64,000 bases of DNA from Polyangiaceae bacterium (lineage in GTDB: Bacteria; Myxococcota_A; Polyangia; Polyangiales; Polyangiaceae). A model generated the notes under the pieces. That model did no database searches. It saw only the letters and a list, made by a program, of their open reading frames with translations, and had not been told where the DNA came from. Positions 18,707-26,895 of this stretch are shown here, piece by piece (position 1 is the first letter of the stretch; each line of letters starts with the position of its first letter). Location of the stretch: the NCBI GenBank assembly GCA_025353725.1, contig JANXOF010000045.1, positions 124,001 through 188,000 on the forward strand, given 5' to 3'. Both the position numbers and the translations under genes were made by a program.

Positions 18707-19405
18707 TTACCGGAGGAGATGACGTAGCAGGCGCTTCGCGCCGAGCGCGGAAGTCGCACTCACCGCGAACACGACGGGGGTTGCCATGCCGCCGGTCAGC
18801 GCGACGAGGGCGGCGCCGAGCAGCACGCCTGCGCCCGTGGCAAGGGCTCCCGTCGTCGCCTCTTTCGCTACGTGTTTTACGGCTGTTCTCGCATCGTAGG
18901 TGCCGTTGTTCACACGCATGAAAGCCTCAACGCCCGCGACGGCGCCGTCGAGGACGAAGCCAATGCCCGCGCCTTTGCCGACGCCTCTGAGCACTTCCTT
19001 GCTGGCGGCGCGTGCAGCGTCGCGACCCGCCGCGTTCGCGAGGACGACGAAAGCGCGCGTGGCCGTGTGTGACGGGCCGAGCCCCCAAAGGCGGGAGGCC
19101 ATGAGAGTCCGCGCTTTCGCGCCAAGCAGCGCTACGCTGGCCACCCCTTCGGCGCTAAACGCGCCCACTGCCCCGCGCTCGGCGACGCGGCGCAAGGCGC
19201 TCTGCGAGCCAGCCGAGAGCAAGCGGGAGCCACCAGCCTCGAAAAGAGCGATCGACGAAGCCATTAACTCAGCGGCGACGCCTCCGGCTATGGCTCCGCG
19301 CAACGAGTCTTGCATGCGCGTCACGTCACTCGCGGTGCCCTTCGAAGGATCATGCGCGGCGTACGGTGACGGGTTCGTGGCGCAGACGGCGAGCGGCTTG
19401 GGCAT
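18707..19405 (-). CDS. Hypothetical glycine/alanine-rich hydrophobic protein
   Basis: 232 residues from ATG at 19405, which has GAGG five bases upstream; ATG at 19426 with GGGAAGG upstream is also possible. The sequence is rich in Gly, Ala, Ser and Val. Several helices have small-residue spacing: GAIAGGVAAELMASSIALF, GKGAGIGFVLDGAVAGVEAF and, near the end, GALATGAGVLLGAALVALTGG. This resembles glycine-zipper membrane-associating proteins. No enzyme motif is seen. It follows the glutathione transferase gene on the same strand. Coding nature is likely, function unknown. Confidence 0.55.
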   Translation of the reverse strand: MPKPLAVCATNPSPYAAHDPSKGTASDVTRMQDSLRGAIAGGVAAELMASSIALFEAGGSRLLSAGSQSALRRVAERGAVGAFSAEGVASVALLGAKARTLMASRLWGLGPSHTATRAFVVLANAAGRDAARAASKEVLRGVGKGAGIGFVLDGAVAGVEAFMRVNNGTYDARTAVKHVAKEATTGALATGAGVLLGAALVALTGGMATPVVFAVSATSALGAKRLLRHLLR

Positions 19406-19468
19406 TGAAACCTCGCCCTCAACCATAGCCTTCCCCGGCCAAACACCAAGTGCACGCGACGCGCGTCG

Positions 19469-20077
19469 CTACTTGTTCAACCCTTCGGCGGTCAAGGCTG
19501 CGATAACGGAAGGGCGTTCCGCAACTCGCTTTTGAAAGGCCAGGAGATTCGGAAATTCAGACAGGTCGAGCTTCACGAACTTGGACCAATTTGTTACCGT
19601 GAAGAGGTAGGCATCGGCGACGGTAAACGTGTCACCGAAGAGATAATGCTTGCCGGTAAGGGCTGTCTCCACGAACGCGTAGCGTTTCCGGAGAGTGGCT
19701 TCACTCTCGTTTTTTACTTCGGGAGCCGCTCGGGGGCTGAAGAGTGCGCTGTAGTTTTTGTGAATTTCGGAGTTAATAAATCCGAGCATCTCCTGCAGTC
19801 GATACCGAGGCATCGTGCCGTTCGCAGGAGCAAGTCCCGAATTCGGCTTCAGGTCGGCAAGATATTGAACGATGGCGGGCCCTTCGGTGAGAATCTCGCC
19901 ATTGTCGAGCTCTAACGCCGGCACGGAGCCCTTCGGGTTAATGGCGAAAAAATCGCGGTCTCCACTCAGCTTTTTCGAACGGATGTCCACCCGCTCAAAG
20001 GCGAGTTCGAGGCCCGCCTCCTGCGCGACGATACGCGGTGAAAGTGAGCAGGCGCCGGGCGAGAAGTAGAGCTTCAT
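19469..20077 (-). CDS. Glutathione S-transferase, beta class
   Basis: 202 residues from ATG at 20077, chosen because MKLYFSPGACSLSPRI is the canonical beta-class N-terminus; the frame extends upstream without homology. Cys10 is the residue that forms a mixed disulfide with glutathione in this class. The thioredoxin-fold half includes NPKGSVPAL and the glutathione-contact EGPAIVQYLAD; the helical half includes GDTFTVADAYLFTV, the family N-capping motif. It is a cytosolic conjugating or peroxidase enzyme. The gene is followed by the hydrophobic protein at 18707. Substrate cannot be inferred. Confidence 0.93.
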   Translation of the reverse strand: MKLYFSPGACSLSPRIVAQEAGLELAFERVDIRSKKLSGDRDFFAINPKGSVPALELDNGEILTEGPAIVQYLADLKPNSGLAPANGTMPRYRLQEMLGFINSEIHKNYSALFSPRAAPEVKNESEATLRKRYAFVETALTGKHYLFGDTFTVADAYLFTVTNWSKFVKLDLSEFPNLLAFQKRVAERPSVIAALTAEGLNK

Positions 20078-20191
20078 TCGTTGGTTCTCGGGTAGGTCAT
20101 ACGGTGAAGAAGTCTGTTGGCTGACCGCGGTAATCTTTTTGCGAAGGCTAGTCACGTCGTCACGTATCCGGGTAGTGACTCGCAGCGTAAT

Positions 20192-20216
20192 CGCGAAAGC
20201 TACTACAGCTTTCGCG
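20192..20216. terminator. Perfect 10-bp hairpin between ggt and the glutathione transferase gene
   Basis: CGCGAAAGCT, five-base loop ACTAC, then AGCTTTCGCG forms a perfect stem. It lies 47-71 bases past the stop of the gamma-glutamyltransferase gene and upstream of the glutathione transferase start. No T-run follows on either strand, so it is not a textbook intrinsic terminator; it may instead stabilise the transcript end or act as an operator. Confidence 0.45.
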
Positions 20217-20262
20217 TGGCCTATACGGCGACAGTTTTCGAGTCGCCGTAGCGGCGCGCACG

Positions 20263-22152
20263 TTATTGCGGGGCGGCGGCCAACGAGCCTTTTCGGCGCG
20301 GCTCGGCGGCGCCTACCCAGTCAAACCCTGAGCGCCCGATAGCGGGCGCGTCGGCAATGTGCCCTCGCTCTTTCAGCGCGTAGCCCATCGACGCGAGTCG
20401 TGCGCGCACGGAGTCCGTCAACCCGTCTTTCTCAAAGCTGACTTCGTCAGGTAGGTGCTGCATATGAAAGCGAGGCATAGCGACGGCCGCGCCTACATTC
20501 AGGTGAAAGTCGACCACATTGGAGAGTTGCTGAAAGACGGTGGTGATGATCGTCGGTCCGCCCGCTGCGCCAGCGACGAGGACGACCTTGCCGTCGGAAT
20601 CCGTCACGATGGTCGGAGCCATCGACGAAAGCATGCGCTTGCCAGGTGCGATCGCGTTGGCTTCGCCTTGCACGAGGCCGTAGCCGTTTGCCGTTCCGGG
20701 CACGGCGGCAAAGTCGTCCATCTCGTTGTTGAGCACGAACCCACCGCCCTTCACCGTGACGCCCGAGCCATAAAAGTAGTTGATGGTGGTCGTCAGCGCG
20801 ACGGCATCACCGGCGGCGTCGACGACTGAAAAATGCGTCGTATGCGGTCCACTTGCGCTCGGTTTTGCCGAAGCTATCTCGGACGACGGCGTGGCGCGAT
20901 CGGGCAGAATCGTAGCGCGTTGCTCCTTTGCCCAAGTCTCGGAAACGAGCTGATCAATGGGCATTTTTACGAAATCTGGGTCGCCGAGCTTTGCGTTTCG
21001 CGCGGCATACGCCCGGCGCATCGCCTCAAACACGTAGTGCAGTTCCTCAGGCGTTCCCTGACCAAGCGTTGCGAGGTCGTAGCCTTCGAGAATGTGACAG
21101 ATCATCGCGAGCGTGATGCCGCCCGATGACGGCGGTGGCATCGAGGCGACAGCGTGGCCACGGTAGGTGAGCGTCACGGGTGTCCGCCATTTCGCTCGAT
21201 AAGTTTTGAGATCGGCGAGACTCATGAGACCGCCATCCGTCTTCATCTGAGCGACGATGGCTTCGGCGGTCGCGCCTTCATAAAAGCCTTTTGGACCCTT
21301 CGCTACGATGCGTTTGAGCACGTCGGCGAGCTCCGGGTTTTTGAACGTCGTGCCCAACGCGCGCGCCGTTCCGCCTGGAAAGAACAGCGCTGCCGAAACA
21401 GGGTGTTTCAGGAGTCGCTTTCCCCCAAATTCGAGCGTGGAGAGAAACGCCTCGTCGACAACGAATCCGTTTTCTGCCATCGCAATCGATGGCGCGAGCA
21501 ATTCAGCCCATGTTTTCTTTTTCGACCCAAGCCGTTGGTGCAACTCCCAGAGGCCCGCGACACTGCCAGGGACACCCACCGACTTGATCCCTTCGCGCGC
21601 GTCGCCCTTCGGCTTCCCGTCGGCATCGAGGTACATGTCTCGCGCGGCCGCAGCCGGCGCTGTTTCCCGAAAATCAAGTGCGTAGGCTTTGCCCTTGACG
21701 CGCGCGACGGCAAACCCCCCACCCCCGACATTCCCCGCGGTCGGATAGGCCACGGCGAGTGCAAAGGCGGTCGCCACGGCGGCGTCCGCGGCGTTACCGC
21801 CCGACGCGAGAATGTCCCGACCGACCAAGCTCGCCACCGCGTTGTCGGTAACCACCATTCCCTTCGCAGACGTCACAGTGACGGGGGACGTATACGGCCA
21901 AACGGCCTTCGTGTTGCCGTCGGTCCCGCCGTCGACGGGAGGTTTCGCGCCTGCCTCGGCCTCGACGCCGAACGCCGTTGGCTCTGCGGGCTTGGTGCGC
22001 TTCGGTTCGGAGGCCCGCTGCCCCGATGGTTCGCCTGCGCAGGCTGCGACCAGTCCGACGATGCACACTCCGACAAAGGACCTCGCCGGGAAACGCCGTA
22101 GGCAATGTGAGCTGCGAGCACCTGGCTTGGCAAAGAGAAGGTCAAAGCGCAT
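20263..22152 (-). CDS. ggt: Gamma-glutamyltransferase (gamma-glutamyltranspeptidase) lipoprotein
   Basis: 629 residues. The N-terminus is a lipoprotein signal (VGVCIVGLVAAC). The large-subunit region has GMVVTDNAVASLVG and GGNAADAAVATAFAL; the autocleavage site is HTTHFSVVD with the nucleophile Thr438, followed by the small subunit (INYFYGSG, NNEMDDFA, GGPTIITTVFQ). The enzyme cleaves gamma-glutamyl bonds, as in glutathione, after self-processing in the periplasm. No CapD-like capsule genes adjoin it. The glutathione transferase gene lies downstream, which fits glutathione metabolism loosely. The family is firm. Confidence 0.95.
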   Translation of the reverse strand: MRFDLLFAKPGARSSHCLRRFPARSFVGVCIVGLVAACAGEPSGQRASEPKRTKPAEPTAFGVEAEAGAKPPVDGGTDGNTKAVWPYTSPVTVTSAKGMVVTDNAVASLVGRDILASGGNAADAAVATAFALAVAYPTAGNVGGGGFAVARVKGKAYALDFRETAPAAAARDMYLDADGKPKGDAREGIKSVGVPGSVAGLWELHQRLGSKKKTWAELLAPSIAMAENGFVVDEAFLSTLEFGGKRLLKHPVSAALFFPGGTARALGTTFKNPELADVLKRIVAKGPKGFYEGATAEAIVAQMKTDGGLMSLADLKTYRAKWRTPVTLTYRGHAVASMPPPSSGGITLAMICHILEGYDLATLGQGTPEELHYVFEAMRRAYAARNAKLGDPDFVKMPIDQLVSETWAKEQRATILPDRATPSSEIASAKPSASGPHTTHFSVVDAAGDAVALTTTINYFYGSGVTVKGGGFVLNNEMDDFAAVPGTANGYGLVQGEANAIAPGKRMLSSMAPTIVTDSDGKVVLVAGAAGGPTIITTVFQQLSNVVDFHLNVGAAVAMPRFHMQHLPDEVSFEKDGLTDSVRARLASMGYALKERGHIADAPAIGRSGFDWVGAAEPRRKGSLAAAPQ

Positions 22153-22206
22153 AGGAACCGCACACTAGCTCTGTCTCGCGGCGTACGGCGCCGACTTCTC
22201 GCATGT

Positions 22207-22842
22207 CTACGGGGTTTCACCGACGCCTAGTACCCACCCGAGCGCGCGCACGGTGATTTCGGCAATCATTTGCTCGGAAGTCATGGCATGTCGCACGTCA
22301 CCGACGGCTTGTTCTGCCGTCAGAAAGGAGCCTCGAAGCTCACTTTCGTCGCGCAGCTTCGAGGCCGCGACAGTGCTCCGAGCGATCGCGACAGAGCCGT
22401 CGCCGAGCACGCCACTTTCGGTGACAATCTCTGCCGCATCACCGAACGTTTCGACCGTTGGCAGTGCGGGGACGCGCCCGAGCGCCCAAAGAATGACCGT
22501 CGCCTCAATGACACGACCTTCGATGTCGCTGACCTCTTCCTGTGTGAGTTGATCGATAGACCGCAGCAGGAGCTCGCGCTCATCGGGCCGAAGCGCATGT
22601 TCGACTTCGAGGTCGCCAAGTCGCGATACCCAAGCTTTCCTAAACGCGTCGCGCTTGTCGACGTGGTCCTCTTCATCGAGTTCGAGTCCAAGGCGCTGCA
22701 AAAGCAGCTCGAGACACAACCCGCGTTTCGCCACATCCGACGCGTTTCTCGTACCCATGGCCCGCTCGTACTCCACCCTGCGAGCGATGGGAACGCGCTT
22801 GGCCGGAAGAAGCCATTGTACGGAGGGGCACGTGAACGTCAT
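22207..22842 (-). CDS. DUF4272 domain protein
   Basis: 211 residues from ATG at 22842 (MTFTCPSVQWLL); a longer frame to 23043 lacks recognisable character. The pattern matches DUF4272: RNASDVAKRGLCLELLLQRL, then DERELLL and VIEATVILWALGRVPALP, the conserved core including the WALG segment. It is predicted cytosolic and helical. Function of the domain is unknown. Divergent from the HNH-like lipoprotein gene at 23012. Confidence 0.8.
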   Translation of the reverse strand: MTFTCPSVQWLLPAKRVPIARRVEYERAMGTRNASDVAKRGLCLELLLQRLGLELDEEDHVDKRDAFRKAWVSRLGDLEVEHALRPDERELLLRSIDQLTQEEVSDIEGRVIEATVILWALGRVPALPTVETFGDAAEIVTESGVLGDGSVAIARSTVAASKLRDESELRGSFLTAEQAVGDVRHAMTSEQMIAEITVRALGWVLGVGETP

Positions 22843-22931
22843 TAAAGCGTCACGGGGTAGGAGCCAAACCACCCTCGTAGCCAAAGGGTGCCGCAGGCGT
22901 TGCCGAGTCGTCACGTTGAAAAAGGTGAATT

Positions 22932-22947
22932 GCTGCACATTTGCAGC
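22932..22947. promoter_or_regulatory. Small inverted repeat in a divergent intergenic region
   Basis: GCTGCA-CATT-TGCAGC is a perfect 6-bp inverted repeat in the 169 bases between the DUF4272 and HNH-like genes. Its place between divergent starts fits an operator, but repeats this short arise easily by chance in GC-rich DNA. Confidence 0.2.
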
Positions 22948-23011
22948 GACGGATGGCCCTGACGTGGCCCACGATTGGCACGCCCGCCTTCTCACCTCAG
23001 GAGTACGACCG

Positions 23012-23545
23012 ATGCACCTCGATTCCCTTGTATCGCGTGGCACGTTTGTTTCACTGCTTTTTGCAGTCAGCGTTGCAGGATGCTCAGGAGACGCATTGAG
23101 CCGTGAGGAACGCGTTGAATTCGCACAGGATGCGCTTTTCGACGGAGACGCCGGCAGCGAGGGGAGTGACGGCCACGCGCGACCTCGTTCGTCGCTGACT
23201 CCCGGCGATGTTCTCAGCGTGGATACGCAAGTGATCTGTACGCCCGGCTACTCGCGAGGGGTGCGAAACGTCTCGCGTGCGCTCAAAGCAAAGGTTGCCG
23301 CGGCTTACGGCTTTAGCGGGGCTTCTTCGTCCGTCGAATACGACCATCTCATCCCCTTGAGCCTCGGCGGTTCGAACGCTGAAACCAACTTGTGGCCGGA
23401 GCCTATTACCGACGCGCGCGTGAAGGATGGCCTCGAAAACCACTTACGCGCCGTGGTTTGTGCGGGCAAGATGGATTTGGCGGACGTGCAGAGCCGAATC
23501 GCGGCCGATTGGGTGAAGCTTTGGAATGACGTCGGCGCACCGTAA
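23012..23545 (+). CDS. HNH-nuclease-like lipoprotein
   Basis: 177 residues from ATG at 23012, preceded by CAGGAG. The signal FVSLLFAVSVAGC ends in a lipobox. The mature part has VICTPGYSRGVRNVS, then YDHLIPLSLGGSNAETNLW, an HNH-type beta-beta-alpha metal site (DH, then the N of NAETN), and KDGLENHLRAVVCAG. This whole arrangement occurs in a family of short exported HNH-like proteins. It may be an extracytoplasmic nuclease for predation, defence or nutrient salvage; activity is inferred. Dimethylargininase follows 9 bases later on the same strand. Confidence 0.75.
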   Translation: MHLDSLVSRGTFVSLLFAVSVAGCSGDALSREERVEFAQDALFDGDAGSEGSDGHARPRSSLTPGDVLSVDTQVICTPGYSRGVRNVSRALKAKVAAAYGFSGASSSVEYDHLIPLSLGGSNAETNLWPEPITDARVKDGLENHLRAVVCAGKMDLADVQSRIAADWVKLWNDVGAP

Positions 23546-23554
23546 GCTTACGCG

Positions 23555-24337
23555 ATGAACCGCGGCTTCCTTGCCCTCACGCACCTACCTTCGTTGAACA
23601 TGAACGCCGCCGTTCGGACGTATATCGACGTGGAGTCCATCGACGCCTGCCGCGCGGCGCTACAGCACGCTGACTACCGGCGCGTTTTGCAGGCCGCGGG
23701 CGCGGAGGTTGTCGTCCTCGACGTAAATCGTGAGCACCCCGACGCGGTGTTCGTTGAGGATACCGCCGTCGTCCTCGACGAATGCGCGATTGTCACCTCG
23801 ATGGGTACGCCTTCGCGCCGCGGCGAGATCCACGGCATCGAGCGGGAGCTGCGCCGTCATCGTACCGAGATCGCTCGCATCGAACTGCCCGGCACGCTGG
23901 AGGGCGGCGACGTGCTCCGCGTCGGCCGCACGTTGTTCGTGGGCGAGACAGGTCGCACCAACCGCGAGGGCTTCGCGTCGTTCGCGCATGTTGCCGGTCG
24001 CTATGGCTACGCCGTCCGCGGCATCAAAGTTACCGGCTGTCTGCATCTCAAGACCGCGTGCGGCGTGCTTCCGGACGGCACAATCCTAGCCCACGCGAGC
24101 TGGATAGACGCGTCCGATTTCAATGGGTTTTCGGTTGTTGCTATCGCGGACGACGAACCTTACGCGGCCAATACCGTACTCGTGGGCGACCGCGTGGTGA
24201 TGGCCTCCGCGCACCCACGCACGATCGAGAGCGTGAGGCGGCTCGGCTTTCACGTCGACGACGTTCACCTCGATGAATTCGCCAAAGCGGAAGGTGGTCC
24301 GTCGTGCCTCTCGGTCATCGTCTCACCCGCATTGTGA
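23555..24337 (+). CDS. N(G),N(G)-dimethylarginine dimethylaminohydrolase (DDAH)
   Basis: 260 residues. Amidinotransferase-fold enzyme that hydrolyses methylated arginines to citrulline and (di)methylamine. Features include FVEDTAVV with the substrate-contacting acidic residues, GTLEGGDVL, GETGRTN, CLHLKTACG with the catalytic histidine, and EGGPSCLS with the nucleophile Cys251. Length is normal for the family. It is cytosolic and lies directly after the HNH-like lipoprotein gene, with which it may share a transcript without an obvious functional link. Arginine deiminase relatives are the main alternative, but length and the C-terminal motif favour DDAH. Confidence 0.9.
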   Translation: MNRGFLALTHLPSLNMNAAVRTYIDVESIDACRAALQHADYRRVLQAAGAEVVVLDVNREHPDAVFVEDTAVVLDECAIVTSMGTPSRRGEIHGIERELRRHRTEIARIELPGTLEGGDVLRVGRTLFVGETGRTNREGFASFAHVAGRYGYAVRGIKVTGCLHLKTACGVLPDGTILAHASWIDASDFNGFSVVAIADDEPYAANTVLVGDRVVMASAHPRTIESVRRLGFHVDDVHLDEFAKAEGGPSCLSVIVSPAL

Positions 24338-24363
24338 GACGACGGATCCGCGAGAACCCCGGG

Positions 24364-24873
24364 CTAGCTTCGCAAGCGCCGACGTCGACAGACGAACGCT
24401 GCCGCTGCCGCAGCCACCATCGCGAACGACACGTTTGCAGGGCGCGCGCCCGAGACATTCCCGCAACCGTACTCCGCGGGCGGCGGGCCGCTCGAACCGG
24501 CTGCATTCGGATCGGACCCGGCTTTCAGCTCATCGGTATCGCTCACTCCGTCTTTGTCGGAGTCGCTTTTCTCACCCTTCGCCGCGGCGAGCGCAGTGCG
24601 AAGCGATCCCTCGTCAGACGCAGAAAGCCCTCGTGATTCGAGGTACTTGGCGAGGAGCTTCGTGGCGGTGCCGAATCCGCCGCTCGGAGAATCGTGACAG
24701 ACCGTACACGGGGGCGGCGACGACGCGCCGACCGCCTCTGCGATAATGCTTGGGTACTCCGGCGAGGCCTCGGCGCTTGTTTCTGCAGTAGTGATTGCAG
24801 CGAAGCCCACGAGTGCGATGAGAGGGGTAACGATGCGTCGCACTGGAGTGACACGAAGACGGTAGAACATCAT
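24364..24873 (-). CDS. Single-haem c-type cytochrome with MYXO-CTERM tail
   Basis: 169 residues from ATG at 24873, which overlaps the stop of the upstream barrel gene (ATGA). After a signal segment (VTPLIALVGFAAITTAETSA) comes one haem-attachment motif CTVCH. Then follow a thrombospondin-type-3-like calcium loop DSDKDGVSDTDELKAGSDPN and a C-terminal tail: Gly-Cys, a ~15-residue hydrophobic segment and RRRRLRS. That tail matches the MYXO-CTERM sorting signal, so the protein is probably processed and lipid-anchored at the cell surface. A surface electron-transfer role is inferred. Third gene of the YceI-barrel-cytochrome operon. Confidence 0.8.
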   Translation of the reverse strand: MMFYRLRVTPVRRIVTPLIALVGFAAITTAETSAEASPEYPSIIAEAVGASSPPPCTVCHDSPSGGFGTATKLLAKYLESRGLSASDEGSLRTALAAAKGEKSDSDKDGVSDTDELKAGSDPNAAGSSGPPPAEYGCGNVSGARPANVSFAMVAAAAAAFVCRRRRLRS

Positions 24874-26099
24874 AGGTACCCTTGCAATTGGGCGAGGTAA
24901 GTCATCGTGTCGGGTGCGCCGAGCCCCGAACGCCGAACGACGTCGAGCCGCGCGTCGAAGTGTGGAAGGAAAAACCAACTCACGGTTGCCCACCCCCCGA
25001 CACCGCCCACCGCGCCAGACTTTGGCCTGCGAAGTCCCTCTCCGGTAAGCGCGAGGTGAACGCCGCGCACGACTTCGTAGTCAGCCTGCAAAAGCCCCGT
25101 ATAGCCCACGGCCGTGCCGGCTCCCGATGTCGACGTAACGAGTGCGTCGGCCTCGGCGAGAAACACGAGAGGCCGCCAAAAAGAGAGCCGAGCGAAAACG
25201 CCGTGAGCTTGACGAAACGTCTCTTTGGAAGTCGCGACGTCCGCGTTGGCGCGCGTGACAAGTACGCTCGCCCCAACCGCGTTGTGTTCACCTAAAGCGA
25301 GTTCGGCAAATCCTGTCAGTCCTCGTTCGCGGTAGGCATCGGGGTGAAGTTGGTAGTTCCCGGCAATGAGCATTCCCTCCGTACGAAATGCCGCCGAGTT
25401 GTAGGCGACCGCGACCCCGTGCTGTTGGCCCTGGTTGTAGTCGGTTCGCGTCTCGCTGCGCACCCACGAGGTGTGTTCGATGTTCCGGAGACCGAACGGG
25501 AGGTTCAAACGCCCCGCGCGCAGAAGCACTGTGTCGTCAGCCAGGTCGACGCCCAACCAGTGCTCGCGGGAGATCAAGTTTGCGCCATCCGCGCTACTCG
25601 AAAGGGAGGCTTGCTGCGATTGGGCACGTGAACCCGCCGAGGCGATGCCGAGCGTGCCGTTCGCGCGAAAGTGACCGACCTTAACCTGTGCGCCGAGGTC
25701 TGCGCGCATGAGCAGAAAGCGACGATCGACGAGCTTCCCATCGGCCGTATTCCAAATGTAGCCGCTGCGCAGCCAGCCGCCGACAAGGAGTGCGTCGGGC
25801 GGCGTCACCACGCCGAACAGCGGACCGCTAAACCGACTCGCCTCTTCCTCCTCCGCCGGTGCGTGGCCGTAGCGACTGCTCATGAGCAATTCGCTTTGGG
25901 CGCGCCCGTAGGGGGTGAGTAGGCCTCCTCCGGACGGGTCGGCGTGGCAAGCGACGCAGCCGGTGTAACCGTGCCGGATCATCCACGGGTAGGCTTGTGC
26001 ACGCGGCGCCATCACGAAGAAAGCCACGCCAAGGAGTAGCGCGACAGCCCAGGATGCCTTTGGGCGACGTTGTGTACGTTTCACGAGGCGCGGGCTCAC
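24870..26099 (-). CDS. Outer-membrane beta-barrel protein with N-terminal haem motif
   Basis: 409 residues starting with GTG at 26099, which overlaps the YceI stop (GTGA). The signal peptide ends near APRAQA. Directly after it is GYTGCVACHADPSGGG, a CxxCH haem-attachment site. The rest alternates hydrophobic and polar residues with Gly and aromatics, as in porins: VGGWLRSGYIWN, DTVLLRAGRLNLPFGLRNIE, VFARLSFWRPLVFLAEAD, and an aromatic near the end. This appears to be a haem domain fused to a 16-18-strand barrel, so it could carry electrons through the outer membrane; that is inference. It could also be a simple porin with a small redox cap. Confidence 0.8.
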   Translation of the reverse strand: MSPRLVKRTQRRPKASWAVALLLGVAFFVMAPRAQAYPWMIRHGYTGCVACHADPSGGGLLTPYGRAQSELLMSSRYGHAPAEEEEASRFSGPLFGVVTPPDALLVGGWLRSGYIWNTADGKLVDRRFLLMRADLGAQVKVGHFRANGTLGIASAGSRAQSQQASLSSSADGANLISREHWLGVDLADDTVLLRAGRLNLPFGLRNIEHTSWVRSETRTDYNQGQQHGVAVAYNSAAFRTEGMLIAGNYQLHPDAYRERGLTGFAELALGEHNAVGASVLVTRANADVATSKETFRQAHGVFARLSFWRPLVFLAEADALVTSTSGAGTAVGYTGLLQADYEVVRGVHLALTGEGLRRPKSGAVGGVGGWATVSWFFLPHFDARLDVVRRSGLGAPDTMTYLAQLQGYL

Positions 26100-26644
26100 G
26101 AGTCGAGCATCGAGAATCGAACGGAAATGTCGACCTCAGGTCGAACGGTGACCCCGAGGTACGACGGAACCGTGATGCCGAAGTCGTTCATGTTTACGTT
26201 CGTCGTGGCCTGAACGTCGTACGTCGTACCCGTGCGTCGCGCCTCGTAGCGAATGGTGACGGGCTTCGTTTGGCCGTGAATGGTGATCTGGGCCGTGGTC
26301 GACGCCGAAAGTTTCCCGCCGTCTTGGGGAATCTGAAGCGCGCTACGTGGTACGAGAAGGTCGGCCGTGGGGAACTTGCCGGTCTCGAGGTATTTCTCGC
26401 GCATGTGCTTGTTGCGAAGTGACATGCCCGTGTCGAGCGCGCCCAGTTTCACGCTCACTTTCACCGAATCGTTGGCTTCAGTGACGTCCAGGTCGCTCGT
26501 CTTGCCCTCGATTTTCAGGCCAGCGGGCCCTGCGGCCGTGAAAACCGCGGAGGGCGTCCCGGTGCGCGAGAACTGAGCCTCAGCACCCGTCGGTATCGTG
26601 GAAAGGCCGACGAAAGCTAGGGCAAAAATAGCGAACTTACGCAT
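26096..26644 (-). CDS. YceI family periplasmic lipid-binding-like protein
   Basis: 182 residues with a Sec signal cut near GAEAQ. The YceI beta-barrel pattern is clear: GLKIEGKTSDLDV, SVKLGALDTGMSLRNKHMRE, ADLLVPRSALQIP, LTIHG-type strand QITIHGQTKPVTI and FGITVPSYLGVTVRPEVDI. YceI proteins bind polyisoprenoid-like lipids and often sit beside cytochrome genes. GAGGAG lies upstream of ATG 26644, so translation of the operon likely begins here. It overlaps the barrel gene by four bases. The 250 bases upstream probably hold the operon promoter; I see no other gene there. Confidence 0.92.
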   Translation of the reverse strand: MRKFAIFALAFVGLSTIPTGAEAQFSRTGTPSAVFTAAGPAGLKIEGKTSDLDVTEANDSVKVSVKLGALDTGMSLRNKHMREKYLETGKFPTADLLVPRSALQIPQDGGKLSASTTAQITIHGQTKPVTIRYEARRTGTTYDVQATTNVNMNDFGITVPSYLGVTVRPEVDISVRFSMLDS

Positions 26645-26895
26645 GGTGTAGCTCCTCAGGTGGCGAGATAGTCGCGGACTTGTTCGGAAAGCAATCGGTT
26701 CGCGACTTCGCGACTTTGCGACAACGACGGTCTACGTCGCGCGACGCGATTTGACTCGGTGGGCCCGGCCGATTCAGGACCAGACTTCGACGAACGGCGT
26801 AGCGCGCACATTCTTTCTCGTCCAGGAAACGCTGCTGTGCCGCATGGGCCAGGCGCTCGGCCGCAAACTCGGCCATGCTCGTGCTCGTGGCCGAC

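Noticed and set aside
20263-22152. ggt as the CapD/GGT partner of the poly-gamma-glutamate-like operon
   Set aside because: It lies about 18 kb away on its own and is a standard lipoprotein GGT; linkage is not supported.
26637-26876. 79-residue minus-strand frame upstream of YceI
   Set aside because: It overlaps the YceI start, has no ribosome site and no recognisable sequence; the region is better read as a promoter.
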